DNA of 64,000 nt from Physcomitrium patens (GCF_000002425.4 NC_037260.1:10651414-10715413); one strand, 5' to 3'; counted from the first letter of the stretch, positions 11,811 through 24,745 are shown. Numbers and translations are program-made. The notes: generated from the letters alone by a model not told the origin.

Positions 11811-13742
11811 ACTTAGGCACAATACAATGGCAATAAGTGTCACCTAACTTTGTCTCTTCACAACTGACAATACAATCTTTAACTAGCCTTTTATTTTTAT
11901 TTTTTTATAAGCAATTTTATTTTTTGTGACAAAATTCACCAATTGGATGTCATTATTTCATTTGGTCAAAGTAGTATGTCTTTGAAGACACTATAAAAGA
12001 AAAAAGTATAACTTTATTTTAATTTGTGAAAAAAATGATATATATGCTTTAGTTTAAATTACATTGAATATAAAGATTTTTTGGTTTAAATCTAATTAAG
12101 GTCATTGAAGGATACAAATACAAAGTTAGTACCTCTTTCTTACAAAGAGTGCATAAAAATACACCAATGAAGTACAAGTATATAATCTTGATGTAATGAA
12201 GGTAACAACAATTATATCTAAGTACTCTTAATGTAGAACATTGTTGAACTTATCATTTATTAAGTAATGTAGGACATAGATTTTTTAGTATAAGATATTC
12301 ATAAAGAAATAAGACAAGGCCTCAATTCTTGTCCATGCAAGAGTTGCACAAGCAAGACAATCTTGCATTTAAAGCTTAATAACTACTTCCTACATTTCTA
12401 AACTAGAAGGCTAAATAGAAGCAAATTATCTTATATTAGAAGAACAATTAGGTAAGACAATGTTCTATATTTTGATGAAACATTATCCAAATGTTTTACA
12501 CAAGAACAACATAATTATATCATATAATTGGATTAAAAATGATGGATATTAGAATAAAATTATGAATATTTTAAAAAAATCTTATATAAAAAATTGTTTG
12601 TTTACATCATTGCAAAATTGTGCTATAATTTGATACCTCATATTTTAAAACAATAAAAAAATCAAATTCCAAAAATATAATTTTTTTTGTGAATAGCTAT
12701 TTTCAAGAATTTATTTTTATGTATAAAGATAAAATGAACCTAACTTATATAGATGCTTGACCATATATAATCTAACTTTTAAAAAATCCACTATTAACTA
12801 TTTGTTTTTGTTTTTTGTTGTTTTTTGTTTTTTTGTTTTTTTTTTTCGATCTTGAACTCTACTAGTTGCAAATTTTTTTCTCTATCCAATCCATTATTCT
12901 CAAATGGAACAAAAATTCCAAATCTTTGTTGTCAATACTACTTTAAGAGTGTTTTACCATATATTTTCAGTTAAAATTTAAAACCCATAATGTGAGTAAA
13001 TAAATAAATCCTTATTCAAAAAAAGAAAAAAAGAAAAATGTATCTTTGCACCATGGTTAGTTATGGTCTTGTAATTCAATCATAGAAAGATGAAGACAAA
13101 AATTTGAATAATCCACATTTTACAATTTGACACTCTAAATTTGACAATGTAATGGTAAATGCGTCTCTACATTTTGAGAGCTCTGTCTATACACATTTTA
13201 CAACACCCACGCTATCTAAATTTAGCCCACATTCCCCTTTTTAGTTATTCCACTAAAAATAATCAACAACACAAAACTTATTAAGACACAGAAAATACAT
13301 ACCTACCAAGTCTTACCTAAAAAAGGACGAGAAGAAACAGTAATAACAACAATTTACAATGCATGTGCCACCAACACAAATCCAAAATGGGATTTCGGAA
13401 GGAAAATGCTTCGGAGTGATGCGATGGTGAGCAACATGCAGATTCAGTAAACACAGTGAGTGTCTGTAGAGACCAATTCCATGGCTGGGTATGCGAAGCT
13501 GAAACCTCTCATTTTTCTGCAGGAAAGAAGAACTGAAGGGGATTCAATATTCATTTGCAAAGTAGACAATCCTCGAAGTGGATGTCGCAGTGTGTGCGAA
13601 GAAGGAGAAGACACTGCAGTCTGATTAATGTGATGGAAGTGGCCAGAAAGTAATGAATCGGAGGATGTAGCCGAAGTGGGATTCAGACGAGTGAAGATGT
13701 GGGTGGATTTGTGTGTCTGAATGGGCACGACGGTAGAATCTC
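11811..13742. other. AT-rich intergenic region; T-rich run at about 12800-12846
   Basis: No gene, RNA or element is recognisable. There is a T/G low-complexity run at about 12800-12846. From about 13200 the base composition becomes less AT-rich, consistent with the start of the gene island and the promoter of the F-box gene. Confidence 0.5.
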
Positions 13743-13877
13743 TTGGGTTTTTTTTCCAAATCGCCGAGTTCACGGTGTTGGTATTCTACACGCGCGCGAG
13801 ATGAGGCAGAAGTGGGATGGTTTGCTGCGTTTTTGTGGACTCTGAATCGATGGGGGGGGGGGGCACGAACCGGCGGA

Positions 13878-14996
13878 ATGGGAGATGCCATGACGGGCAG
13901 TGAAGCATTATGGAATGAGGCGGTTGAGGAGATTCTGGCTGACAAGTTGCCTGTGCCTGTGATCTGCCTACTGCGGTGTGTGTGCAAGCGGTGGAGGTCA
14001 TGGCCTTGCAAAGGGCGCGTGAGTCGAGTCGAGAGACCGAACCTCGTGTTCCCGTTTCTCGAGAAAGAGAATGCTTCCGTCGCGACATACAATCCGACGC
14101 TGCGAAGGTGGTATCGTGTTCCGCTGTGTAATTTGAGGCCAAGCAATCCGAGGCTGCAATCGTGGAATCCGCGGGGCGATGTGTGTATCATCGCCGCTGA
14201 TGGGGGACTGCTTTGATTCATGGTAGGGTTTATTACACCGCAGAAGGATGTGGAATTTCTTGTGGTGAATCCCATTGCGAACACATGGAGGCAGCTTCCA
14301 CCCTTACCTCGTGATCAGCCTGCGAGACCGCCTTTTGTGTGTGGCATGCATGTGGACAAGACGAGAGGTACCTACAAACTCATCCTGGCAGGGCAGAATC
14401 TCACGTTCAACGAGGAGGAGGCTCGAGCAACCCGTATATTCGATTCGGCCATCGCAGAATGGAAGTCCGGAGGCGACCTCGCTCAGGAAGTCTTTGGAAT
14501 GCAGAAGCAATGCCATTACTGGGATGGGAGTTTTCACTACGTCGATTGCTGTGCGAACAGAGTGCAAGCGTACGATGAGTGTCATGGGATTTGGAAAAAA
14601 GTTTTGCCTATCATACCCACGTTCCTCTGTAGCCCAACGCTTGTGGGGTGCTGTGACAATATCGCTCTAGTGGCAATTGGAAAAACTGCGGTATTAGAGG
14701 TCATGTTGCTTGATCCAAGCAAAAGCGAATGGAGGAAGTTGGAGATTGCATCCAGCGAGCTCTCACTTGAGCGTTTTCTAAACAGGCTTGTGTCTGGGCC
14801 GAATCACTCGTCCTTGCTCTGCGTAGGGCAAGAAAATGTAATCTACGTCTTGAGCTCCAAACCCGATGTGGTGATTCTCTACGATGCTTTCGATCGAAGG
14901 TGGAGCTTTGTGCCTTCTATGCCTGCACTACGACACAACAGCCTGGAGACGAAGTCAGTATTCGCATTTACTCCCTCATTCAATGCGATAGTGTAA
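13878..14996 (+). pseudogene. F-box/kelch-type protein gene interrupted by one in-frame TGA
   Basis: A single reading frame with an N-terminal F-box (LWNEAVEEILADKLPVP, then LLRCVCKRWRSW) followed by a kelch/F-box-associated region with repeated short motifs such as NPTLRRWYRVP, NPIANTWRQLPPLP and YDAFDRRWSFVPSMP. Such plant proteins act as substrate receptors of SCF ubiquitin ligases. One TGA at 14214-14216 lies in the expected segment GGLL-stop-FM, where the family usually has a small or sulphur-containing residue such as Cys. The frame resumes at once and runs to TAA at 14996, 372 codons in all including the stops. I chose the start at 13878 (MGDAMTG) because the upstream ATG at 13743 lies across an 11-base G run. 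With no other defect visible, this is either a young pseudogene, an allele or a sequencing error. Confidence 0.8.
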
Positions 14997-16786
14997 GCTT
15001 TCTGCATTCATCTGACATTTGAGTACTCAAGAATTTTTTTCCTGGAGGGAGAGAAGTTGGGTTTCCGAGTTTTGCTGCAGGACTCGAACCAGAGCAGTCG
15101 CGGTCAAGCTCTGAAACGACACTTAATCTTAGCAGATGAGAAATATTGAGGCATCTGCTTCCGATGCTATTTGAAGAGAGCTGACAATCTAAGCCCATAA
15201 CGGATCCCACATAAATGAATTGAGCGGGACATTTTTAGATCGAGTACCTGATGACGGGACTTTGTGCCAGTCAGAAACGACTACAAGTTCTACTCACCCA
15301 TGCACACGAAATCTGAGGAATGTTCACCGCCTCTCTCATGGGATCTTTATTGGAAAAAAGAATTCGACTTAAAGATTGAATTACAGTGTTCACCAGCTTA
15401 CAAATAAAGATCGCCAAAGCAGAAAGATGCCACAAATTGGGTCATGTTGAATTTAGTCCCAAACTAATGGCTGCTTATACGTACTTAAAACGAAGAGTCA
15501 AGTCAGCAAGGGCTGAAGTGGGATGACGTTTGAGCCCATTCCAGGTAAGACAGAATCGCATAGAACGTTCTCACAAATCACTTTTGTCCGTTTCCTTTTC
15601 AGCTGGAAGCGTCTTCAAAGGTTTGTATCGTATCTCTAAAAGCCCTAACACTCAAACTTGCTGGCGACAGAGTGAAATTTATAAAAGCCAAATTCTGTGC
15701 CTTTTTTATTTTGGGTCTTCCATCTTTTGCAGCTCCTTCCTCCTGCTAGTCACCTCAATGTCCACGCCCGCTTTCTATGTGACTGTCGATATCACCGGTG
15801 CAGGCTTTGGAATCATTGTGCAATTTTTCGTTGTAAAGGTTCATTGAAGTGCTTGAGACCCGTAGGGCAGTTCGATGTTGCCTGATGGAAATGCATCTGT
15901 GACGGGCAATGTTTTGTGACTTGTGAGCAGGATTCCTTTGCGTATGCTTCGGAGTTTCTAGAATCCGGTAAGTAGTAGGTTGCCGCGATACTATGTGGAG
16001 GATTTCTTGATGTGATGTAAACGACGAGTTTGAACTTAGCAATCTTCTCTAGACCACCTCAAATTTGGGTGCTTCGATTATTCTCTGAGCTCAGGTCTTC
16101 GTTACGTGCGAGTGGCGGGGATTGACCTGCACATTGCCGATTGGCAGCGTTTAATAGCGCGAGTTAGTCACGGGAAAGAAAACTGCTGCGTGGCGCTCGT
16201 GTAGTCCGTGCAAATCAGCGCAGGTGATCGAGCGTAGATGACGGAGTTGGTAGTTCCTTCCATGCATTCGATCGTTCAGAGGTTTGAACTTTAGGAGCTT
16301 TGCAGATTCGTCAAGGTTTTTCAATCTAGACTTGCGCTTGCTTACCTTCAAGATCTGTGAGTGCTAGTAACGAAAAATTGTTTTCAGCAGTCCATTTCTG
16401 CGTTATTATCTGTTGAAACCATTTGTATTCATCTGCTTGAACTGGTGGTTCTTTTTGGGTTTTATTAGGCGAGGGATTCGTAACTTGGCCATGACGGAGA
16501 CACTTTCACTTTAATATGCTTATCACCGGAGTTACAATCCTTCTGTACGAAGCATGCTGAGCAGATAGACTGCTGCTGATAAATATAGACAACTGCTACA
16601 AGGCTCGAGGGTTACACAAGTAGTAGCTGCCATTGTGGCTCTGAATCTTTGAAGCTGGTACAAATTGCCAACGTATCCTGTGAGCGCTGATTACGTTCTG
16701 AGTGTAGCTATCCAAGTCGGGATGCGAGGAGGAGCTTAAACGCTTCAGATACTGGGGGCTGTTGCATCATTTCCAAAGCCTTTCAA
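14997..16786. other. Region between the F-box and reticulon genes
   Basis: Composition is gene-like (near 45% GC by eye), but I found no convincing reading frame on either strand. It probably holds the 3' untranslated region of the F-box gene and the promoter and possibly spliced 5' untranslated exons of the reticulon gene. Confidence 0.4.
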
Positions 16787-17302
16787 ATGAGCACTGGTTG
16801 TGATGTTGTTATGTGGAGGAGACCAGCGATGGCAGTACTGATTTTGGCGTGCGGATCCCTTGTCTACTACCATTGTGGGTTTCGGAACCTCAACATGGTG
16901 TCCCTAATCTCAGATGTGCTCTTCGTGATTACCTGGTCACTCGCGGTTCTAGGGCTTATCTTCCGTTCATTTAATCTCACCATCCTCCCCATGGACCCCG
17001 CAGAGTGGCAGATATCTCCTGAGACTGCGAATTGTATTGCAGCGACTGTAGCCAACGTACTAGGAGCTTTAGAGAGCGTGCTCCGGGTGGCTGCTAGTGG
17101 CTCGGACAAGAAACTGTTTCTAAAGGTTGTGGTTGTGCTGTACTTATTATCTGCGATTGGTAGGTCTTTGTCTGGGGCCACTGTTGCATACGTAACATTG
17201 TGGGTGATTTTCACAGTTCCGTGGTGCATGTTGAAGCTGGCACTTAAATCTGCTAGTGAACCTTTAATTCTGAAATTCAAAGAAAAGATAGCTGTTTGCT
17301 AG
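16787..17302 (+). CDS. Reticulon-domain protein
   Basis: A 171-aa intronless frame made almost entirely of a reticulon homology domain. It opens with DVVMWRRPAMAVLIL, matching the plant reticulon start (DVLLWR), followed by a long hydrophobic hairpin at about residues 10-60. A hydrophilic loop follows (MDPAEWQISPE, then SVLRVAASGSDKKLFLKVV), then a second hydrophobic hairpin at about 115-155 (LYLLSAIGRSLSGATVAYVTL in outline). Reticulons insert wedge-like hairpins into the ER membrane and shape tubules. The N-terminus is very short, as in small plant RTNLB proteins. The C-terminus lacks an obvious dilysine ER-retrieval motif. The ATG at 16787 is the first in frame; a spliced upstream exon cannot be excluded. 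A poly(A) signal AATAAA lies at 17582. Confidence 0.82.
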   Translation: MSTGCDVVMWRRPAMAVLILACGSLVYYHCGFRNLNMVSLISDVLFVITWSLAVLGLIFRSFNLTILPMDPAEWQISPETANCIAATVANVLGALESVLRVAASGSDKKLFLKVVVVLYLLSAIGRSLSGATVAYVTLWVIFTVPWCMLKLALKSASEPLILKFKEKIAVC

Positions 17303-17581
17303 ATCATGAATCTACGTAGAACGTAGGAAACTTGTAGCTCCACTCCTCACAGGCAGAGATTCTCTTGCATATGGCTTGCTTGATAGTGCCATTTCCTCTG
17401 GAATACTTGTCTGTTAGATGTCTCAAGTGCAATGGTGGATGTGCCTTGAGAATTGGAAAGAATGTATATATTGATCACAGTGGGGTACTAAGCTTCGAGA
17501 TCGAACTTCCGCTGTCTGGTGCTTGAAAGATGGGACTTCTCAGCAATCTGTGAGTGAATCTCTCTTTTGCAGTATTTATTT

Positions 17582-17587
17582 AATAAA
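17582..17587 (+). terminator. Candidate poly(A) signal of the reticulon gene
   Basis: AATAAA 280 bp after the reticulon stop codon, in a T-rich context. It is placed plausibly for a 3' end, but plant poly(A) signals are degenerate, so this is only suggestive. Confidence 0.4.
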
Positions 17588-19313
17588 GCAAGCTATCTTG
17601 CAGTTTTCCGCCTTTCTATTTAGGACGAGTCAATAGTCACACATCTATTAATGTCGAGTCTTTCTCTAGAAGTCATTTTCTCCACCTTTTCATGCTTTTC
17701 TCATGGAGATTACTTCATCCTACTTTTAAGATGTGCACCAAATGACTACCTTCTAACTTTTTCGAGCGCTTCTAGCGCTTCATTAGGTCTGAGAAACTGC
17801 TAGCAAGCGTGAGAAAAGTTCTGCTATCAATATCTCCTAATACCCCATTGAATCAATGATCCTCGGTTTCAACGGTGCTAGTAATTTTGAGATGTTCTTC
17901 CCTTGGAAATTGCGAATACCACCATTCTCATCTGCAGCCTGCAACCTCTGGACTACTCCAACGCTTGAGCACAAGTGAAAAATCACTCGAAGCAAAGGAT
18001 ACTCAGTTTTCTGCAGCGTTTACTTCTGCAGAAAAGACTGCTTGAAGACACCACCTTTGCCAGTGGAGAAGAGAAGGAGCCTGCGCAAAAAGAGTTGTTC
18101 CATTTCTATATCACCCTAGGCATAGTTTTCACAAGAGTTCTATCATGCAGAATCCGACCCACACGTAACAACCACACAGAGGCTTCTATGAGGGCGTTGC
18201 AGCTGCTTGGTATTCTGGTACATTTGCCACTGGCATGCATGTTATTGCTCCAGATAAACTCTTCAGCAGCATTTTTGTCGCACATATGCACAATATGCAA
18301 GCCAACTGCCACCAATTGCCTTCTCCAGTGCCACAGAACTTTTTACTACTCCGTTGATCCCCACGCACAGTGAATTGTGCGTAGCACCCGTTTAGAAAGA
18401 GAGTCAATGTCTTATTCAAGAATCTGGTGACTTAATCAGGATAGGATTGATAGGAAGCTTTAGGACGGACTCCAAAGGTCGCATGACCACCTAGTTAGCC
18501 GTAGCCACCTGCCAAGAACCACTTGGACTTCATACCTCTTGAATTATAAGGTTTCGGCAAATGAATCTTCGCAGGATGGCTAAAAACTTTCTAGAGCTGA
18601 AACTCACAAAATGCAGTCTGGAGAATTTGTTGTTGCTTCCATTTTCATCTACTGAATCCAATTACGGTACGCGACACTTCATGCCCTTGATAGTAGCTAG
18701 ATCACAGCAGACATCGCGGTCAGAAGGATTAGAAACAATCGCATAAGCGAGTAGGGATTGACCCCATGTTCAAACAAGAAAGCATAAAATTGATACCTAC
18801 TCTATCTGACTACTGTACAATACAAATGCAGCTCCAATTGAGGACTCGGCTCATTAACAAAATGCAGTTACATTTGAAAATGAGCATGATAATCTAAACC
18901 CTAACACTAAGTTTCTGATGATTGATTCCGAATTTCAGCCTCGCTCTTCAACTTAGAATGCGAGAATGAAAGATGATGAGCTTGTTTTGAACTTCTGAAA
19001 GGAACAACTTATCACCTCGTTTGGATCCGCTTCTGCTTCACCTGAGGCACACAACTAACATGCGCAGTTCTGTAGATAACTCTCAAAAAGTAGAAACCTA
19101 TTACATTTCTAGCTGATGAATCCTTCCATTACTTATTCGAAACCGCATCTAGGGGTGCAGTAATTGTGCAAACCCTTACACAATTCACTATACGTTTGTT
19201 CAAGGTAATTGACGCACATTTTGCTGTGTCATGATGAACTATGCACAACTCACTATGTTCCTGTATTTTATGTTAGCATCAAATGCTTCGGTCCAATATT
19301 TGTAATGCACTTC
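17588..19313. other. Intergenic region between convergent reticulon and NTAQ1 genes
   Basis: Several short frames occur, the longest at 17975-18373 plus strand, but none resembles a known protein. The part next to 19313 should contain the NTAQ1 3' untranslated region. Confidence 0.4.
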
Positions 19314-21171
19314 TTAGCGACCTAGGTTCTGATTGAAAAACTGCAGCAAACCCTTTTCACCGAGGAGGATTCCAAGTTTCTGATGCATCACCGAGGATAT
19401 CGCTTCCTCTGGGCTGGTTATAACATGATCAACTGACATGGTTATAAACTCCTCCAAATTATGTACCGCTCCATCTACATTCACACCACCATTTCCACTT
19501 CAGGCAAATAAGGATATTTAGAAATGGAAGATTCTCAAAGCACTTTGAGGGTAAAACGTACCTTCAGCCACTAGACAATCGTAAAGTGGGGGGAGGGCCA
19601 TCCAACTCCCGTCTTTTTTCTTCATATGCCGTCTATCAGAGGCAAAGAATCTCAAATACATGGGTGCAGCAATGACCCTGTAGAATCTGCAATGTAGTAG
19701 AAAGAGGTTGAATGCACTTACTAAATACGGGATCTAATAAAATCTAGCCTCATAAACGCCACCTTTGGAAGGATTCAAAAGATGAGTAACAATATACTAC
19801 TTAGACCACCAAACCTATTAAAATGCAATTAGCACTAGCTAGGTGAGTAACCTGGAAAACTCGGGATTCAAGGGTATCCATGGCTGAAAAGCTCCTGCCA
19901 CATAATCATCTAGAGTAGTTGGACATGGCAGACTGGTGTCCAGATCCCAAACCAGCACAGCAGTCTCCCTTTTCAGATCTCTCTGCCACGGAATCCACCA
20001 ACAATTTAATTTAAGGCTCAAAATTCTATTGAATAATGTACAGCCTAAAATGGATTTTACACCACTCTAAGAAGAGCAAACGTAAATTACAAGGTAGAAA
20101 GAACAACACGAATCTGAAAGGAGACAGTAGAATGTCAAGCAAACACACTCTCTTGATTTGAAATTGAGAATCTATGTGCTTAAACTGCTGCTATTACTTA
20201 TACTACTATCAGATCTTCTGATTAAGGAAAAGAATACTACTTGAATGCATATAACATGGTAGTCCCAAACGCATAATCCTGCTGCGTCCTTGCTGCTTCT
20301 TTGACGCCATATAGGAACCTGCACAGTTCCGATTAGAATGAGGATGAAAGAATCTCGTTGTTTTGCAGAGGCAGTTGCATCGCACATACGCAAGGAACAA
20401 TCTCACGTCCACAACTAACAAATCCAATTCATAGGGGAAGAAAAGCAAGGATGCTGAAGACTCGATGTGAAGGTCCTGAGGGTCACCTGGCGTTTTGGAT
20501 TGGAGATGAAGACCGCAAAGAGGTCAGACGCGTCTGGAGCAGCCAACCCCACTTTGCTCAACTTCTTGCATAGCATGTACACATTCTCCTCACTGTCACA
20601 CATGAGATTGTCGTCATTCCGTTCTACGTTGTATCCCAGATTAATAAGATGTTGAAATTTCAAGAAACTGAGTGCGGTTACATATCAAAACGTGTAAATC
20701 CTCTTCAAACTCCACTACTTCATATGCAACCTCACTAATCCTACGACCAAAGTTGCGACAAAGAGAAGAATGATACCTGCACAAGGAGGCACCACTCAAG
20801 GCCTAGCGAAGTAAATTTTCAAGAGTAAAACTTCACACAATGCACAAATTCAACCCGGAATGCACAATGCCAACTGCAGATTCAACTCGAAAACCTAAAG
20901 GCTAATCCGATGCCAACAGGATAGCAGAGGAGTAACCGTGGTTTAAGCGGCAGTAGACACACGGCTCATACCAATAGCACGAAGTGTAGTCAAAACTGGA
21001 CAAAACATCTTCAACTTTCTCCGACGCTCCAGAATCCTTTCCGAATTCCTCATCCGCTGCATATTCAGACCCACCCCCAGAGAACTCCAAATTTGTCGAA
21101 GAATTCGGTCCATCCATGCCTCCAATCCAATAACAGGAAAATCGAGACCAAGCGACAGCTCTCCTTTTCAC
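19314..21171 (-). CDS. NTAQ1: Protein N-terminal glutamine amidohydrolase
   Basis: Six exons on the minus strand: 21171-20972, 20592-20487, 20318-20241, 19982-19852, 19686-19562 and 19474-19314, all with GT-AG introns, giving 801 nt and 266 aa. The enzyme deamidates N-terminal Gln to Glu, making a secondary destabilising residue for the Arg/N-degron pathway. Family landmarks appear in order: SCYCEENVYMLCKKL, DLFAVFISNPKRQVPIW, VWDYHVICIQ, LVWDLDTSLPCP, FASDRRHMKKKDGSW and a C-terminal KLGILLGEKGL segment typical of plants. Catalytic Cys (in YCEEN), His (in WDYH) and Asp (in WDLD) are all present. The Cys codon is split TG/T over the exon 1-2 junction. The start at 21171 gives a longer N-terminus than usual; the Met at 21117 (MDGPNSS) would give 248 aa and is equally possible. 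Confidence 0.93.
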
Positions 21172-22599
21172 AGCTGTTCAACGTCCACACTTAACACCAA
21201 AACGCCAACTCCCACTGAATGTGCACCCAGGCTCTGCTTTAAATAATGCCTATCCGCCCCAAAAAACCTAGAACACAAATCAACAACAATGCACGCCTCA
21301 TTGTGAATCACTTTACACCACAAAAAAGTTTGCACCCATTTCTCAACTCGAATCGAAGCTGGATCACCGCAAACGCCAGCTACATGGGCTCACAAAAAAT
21401 GGCTGGGATTCATAGCCATCCAGGACGATCACGCAATTAAGTCAAATCTCAATAAATTTGGACAAAGCACACTCTTCAATCTCAAAGAAAGCGGAGGTTA
21501 TCCCTGGAACATAAAAACATTGAGACCAAACCGCCAGCTCTGGAGCTGATTAGCGTTCACTAAGAAAGTGTCGGTGTCGGTGATTAAGCAAGCACGAACC
21601 AATCCTCCAACCTTTGTAGGAGTGTACGTTGCCGCAAGGAGTGCCAAGCCCAGTTCATATCATGGTAGGGTAATCAGTGGGTCTAGTCCAGGTATCAATC
21701 CGCCCCTAGGCCGCTTATTCTATACACCGGGCTTGCACCGAGCTGCCCCAGCACTGGCTCTGCTAATACTAAAACCCCAACAGCCCGCAAACCAGGTAAC
21801 TCTCCTCATTGTGATCCATGAAGCGACCAAAGATTAATGCAACGACACGATACATACCCAATCATTTCATAATTTTTCGTGCTTCTGTATGGAATCCAAC
21901 ACTGCGATTGACGCATTGTATCGCACTTATCACACGCTTTCATCACTCCAGCGACTTCCACAAAACAACCCAACACGCTTGAGTCGACGTGGGGGAAGCA
22001 ATTCAAGTAATCCACCCATCCCCACCCGACTGCAACTCGGAATTTTGTACTTGTTCTTGTGGGATTCTCTCTCTCGCTCTTTCTTTCTCTCACACACACT
22101 CTCTTCACATGATTTGCGCAAGTTTCAACATTTTCATGGGTATGTGATTGTTTTCCCTCGAGGATCGTCGTGGCTTGAAACACCATCGAAATCAGGAATC
22201 AAACAGCCTCACTTCAAAATCTGCGGGTTGGATATATTCCACTCTCTCCTGTGTCGTGATTCCGATGCCAGGTTTGTATCTGCCAGCATCGCTGCTGGAG
22301 TTTGTTCGTGGGGTTTTTGTAAAAAATAAATTTAACTTTTAAAAAAAAATTGTCAAAGGGGGGATCCATTCCCGAGGTTTGAAGGTCGATTTGAACGCTT
22401 GTGACACGTGTCGGCTGGATGGGATCTTCATTTGTGAAGTCCGAGAGGAATGGACGAATGAGGATGAGAAATTAATGTATGGATGAAGTTTTTGTTGAGA
22501 GATTAATTTGGGTGATTGATTGATTGATTATCTGATGAATGAATAAATAAATAAATGAAGGGAATGTTATTTCTTTCATGATTGAAGAAATACAGAAGG
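21172..22599. other. Upstream region of NTAQ1; no gene recognised
   Basis: Gene-like composition as far as about 22340, probably the NTAQ1 promoter and 5' untranslated region, possibly shared with an unrecognised transcript. Short frames on both strands (for example 21889-22329 plus, 21806-22186 minus) have no family resemblance. A CT/CA-rich tract lies at about 22065-22105. Confidence 0.4.

Positions 22600-22628
<29 letters not shown>
22600..22628. repeat. Poly(A) run of 29 bases
   Basis: A homopolymer at the boundary between the gene island and AT-rich intergenic DNA. No retrocopy could be assigned to it. Confidence 0.9.
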
Positions 22629-22630
<2 letters not shown>

Positions 22631-22759
22631 TTTAGATTCATTTGTCCACTATTACATCCAAAACCAATGAAAACCAACCATATTTATTTTAATTGCCATA
22701 TTCTTCATTATGGATAGATTGATTTAGTAAAAATGTGGGTCTATTTAACATTCTCCTAA

Positions 22760-22793
<34 letters not shown>
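22760..22793. repeat. (TA)n(CA)n microsatellite
   Basis: About 24 bases of alternating TA followed by ACACACAC. Confidence 0.9.
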
Positions 22794-24265
22794 TAAAGCA
22801 CAATTGTTTCTCCACAAATTTTCTTTTGTAAGAAGTACTATACATGCATGAAATAAATATCCAATTTAAACCTCAATTTTGAAATCATCTCCCAACATGT
22901 TGCATGATTTTAAACTCTTCAGGATTGATATATTTAAGTTAGCTTGCTTCAAGTACATATACATCTTTATTGGCAATATTCACTCATCTATAAGAAATTG
23001 GAACTAAAGACATTCTTGTGAAACCAAAGTCATACTTTTTAGCTCACAAATATGTATTAAAACCATCTCCACTAAAGTCTTGGTACTATCCATGCTACCT
23101 TGTGACATTAATAGATTGGCTTTAAAATGCATGGAAATTGGACGGAAAGAAGAATTATTATTTTAATTGATTATTTTGTCACATGATATAGCATTAGGTG
23201 CCAAATCTCATCAAATGTATGTAATTTAGTTTAGTTAGTGGTTTTTCATCCGTTGATTTTTATTGTTGGTTGACTTTATTAATGTCAACTAGAGTTTGGA
23301 TACTTAGCTGGAAAAAAACCCTTGACTTGACATTCTTGTCAAGTCAAATCTTGTGAGTGATTTTAAGAGAGAGGAAGAACTTGTTGTAAGGATTTGCTTG
23401 GCTATGGTGATTTAGCCATTTCAGTAAAGCTTTAGAATTTTCTCTATTCTTCACACTTACACTCTTGAATATGCAGGTCAAGATATCCAATTCTTATAAG
23501 GATTTGCTTGTCTATATATATTGTCTCTAGTTGTCGGTGCTAGAGAGTTCTCAAGTATGGGATACGATTGGTTGGGAAGTACTAGCAGTGGTGCATATAG
23601 GTCGTTGATATAGGACAGCACTAGAGCTGCTATGCGAGGTACTAAAACACTACAAAACAATGCGAGATTGCGGCGCTGGACTATGCGAAGCGGAATATCG
23701 CGAGGCAAGGCTGAGCTACGGTGCTTGAATGCGGCGACGAGGTATTGGACACGGATGAGGTGGGTAGTATGGGTCGCAGAGTTTGATTGCAAAGAATAGT
23801 AGGAGCAAGGCAGGTGCAAAGTTGGGTTTGAATTATGAACAACAATCGATGTTGAGATTCGTTGCATGACACAGTAAATCAAGAAGGCAAGCCCAACTCA
23901 GTTTCAATTTTTATGTTTTTTTTACATTTGGTTATTATTTTTGAATTGGAGCGCAAATCTGTTGGTACAGATAAGGGTTGTGGTGCGAGATGCGATGCAA
24001 GGATGGTGCAATGCACTCTTGCGTGCAAATTTGCAAGAAAAAAATAAATTGGCAAAAATCAGCGACAATCACTATGGCACCTTGCATCATGCGATGATAT
24101 GCTTAGTGCAAAGTTAAGATCCTCGCTCATAGAATATGTGCATTAAAGGGTAACACAATCAAAAGGTACACGATTATACTTCTGCGGTGACAGGGAATAA
24201 ATGGCAATCGGTCCTACAATTTATAGGACCATATCAGTAATAGGACTCATTGTGGAATCATATGC

Positions 24266-24298
<33 letters not shown>

Positions 24299-24701
24299 TG
24301 TCCAAAATTCTTAAGTGTTAAATTTGGAAGTTCACTCAAAGTGCATATGGAATTCAAACTTTATTAGTTTTGATCCAATTTTATGTAGAAGGGGCCTAAG
24401 GAATTTATTGGCAATCTTGGTTTTTAGATTAGAGATCATATGGAGCTTTGAAGTAGTATTTACTAAATGTCAATTGTTTTTTGAGTTTTTGATTTTTTTT
24501 CACTTCTCCACATTTTAATTTATTGCAATTGTCTTCTATTTTCACAAAATTAGTGATTTGTGATTATCAATTGTAGGTGAGTGGGAGTTGCTTTGGATTA
24601 TTTTTGATTTTTGCTTTTATATTGTTAGAGATGATGATCTAGTGTAGAATTCTAGATTTTGGTTTTGGTACCTTCTCCTAGTTGCAAGTATTGTTCTTAG
24701 A
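22794..24701. other. Intergenic region, nothing recognised
   Basis: AT-rich with a less AT-rich patch at 23500-24050. That patch gives a 134-codon minus-strand frame (23478-23882), low in complexity and without similarity that I recognise. A short poly(A)/(TA) tract lies at about 24267-24298. Confidence 0.4.
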
Positions 24702-24745
24702 GGTTTTGTTAGGGACATAATCCTTAGAACCTTTTAGAGACAAGT

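Noticed and set aside
13625..14284. 219-codon minus-strand frame opposite the F-box gene
   Set aside because: Mirror of the coding strand; composition is low in hydrophobic pattern and the plus strand carries the recognisable F-box.
17975..18373. 132-codon plus-strand frame after the reticulon gene
   Set aside because: No family resemblance, overlapping open frames on both strands, and no splice or promoter context; likely a chance frame in GC-balanced DNA.
19839..20021. Possible HAD-type phosphatase (Eyes absent-like) because of VWDLDTSL
   Set aside because: The neighbouring exons and the full spliced product match NTAQ1 from end to end, and the motif is the catalytic-Asp region of that enzyme.
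21889..22329. 146-codon plus-strand frame upstream of NTAQ1
   Set aside because: Built partly on a CT/CA-rich simple tract; no recognisable domain.
23478..23882. 134-codon minus-strand frame
   Set aside because: No family similarity and no gene signals; overlapping frames exist in other phases.
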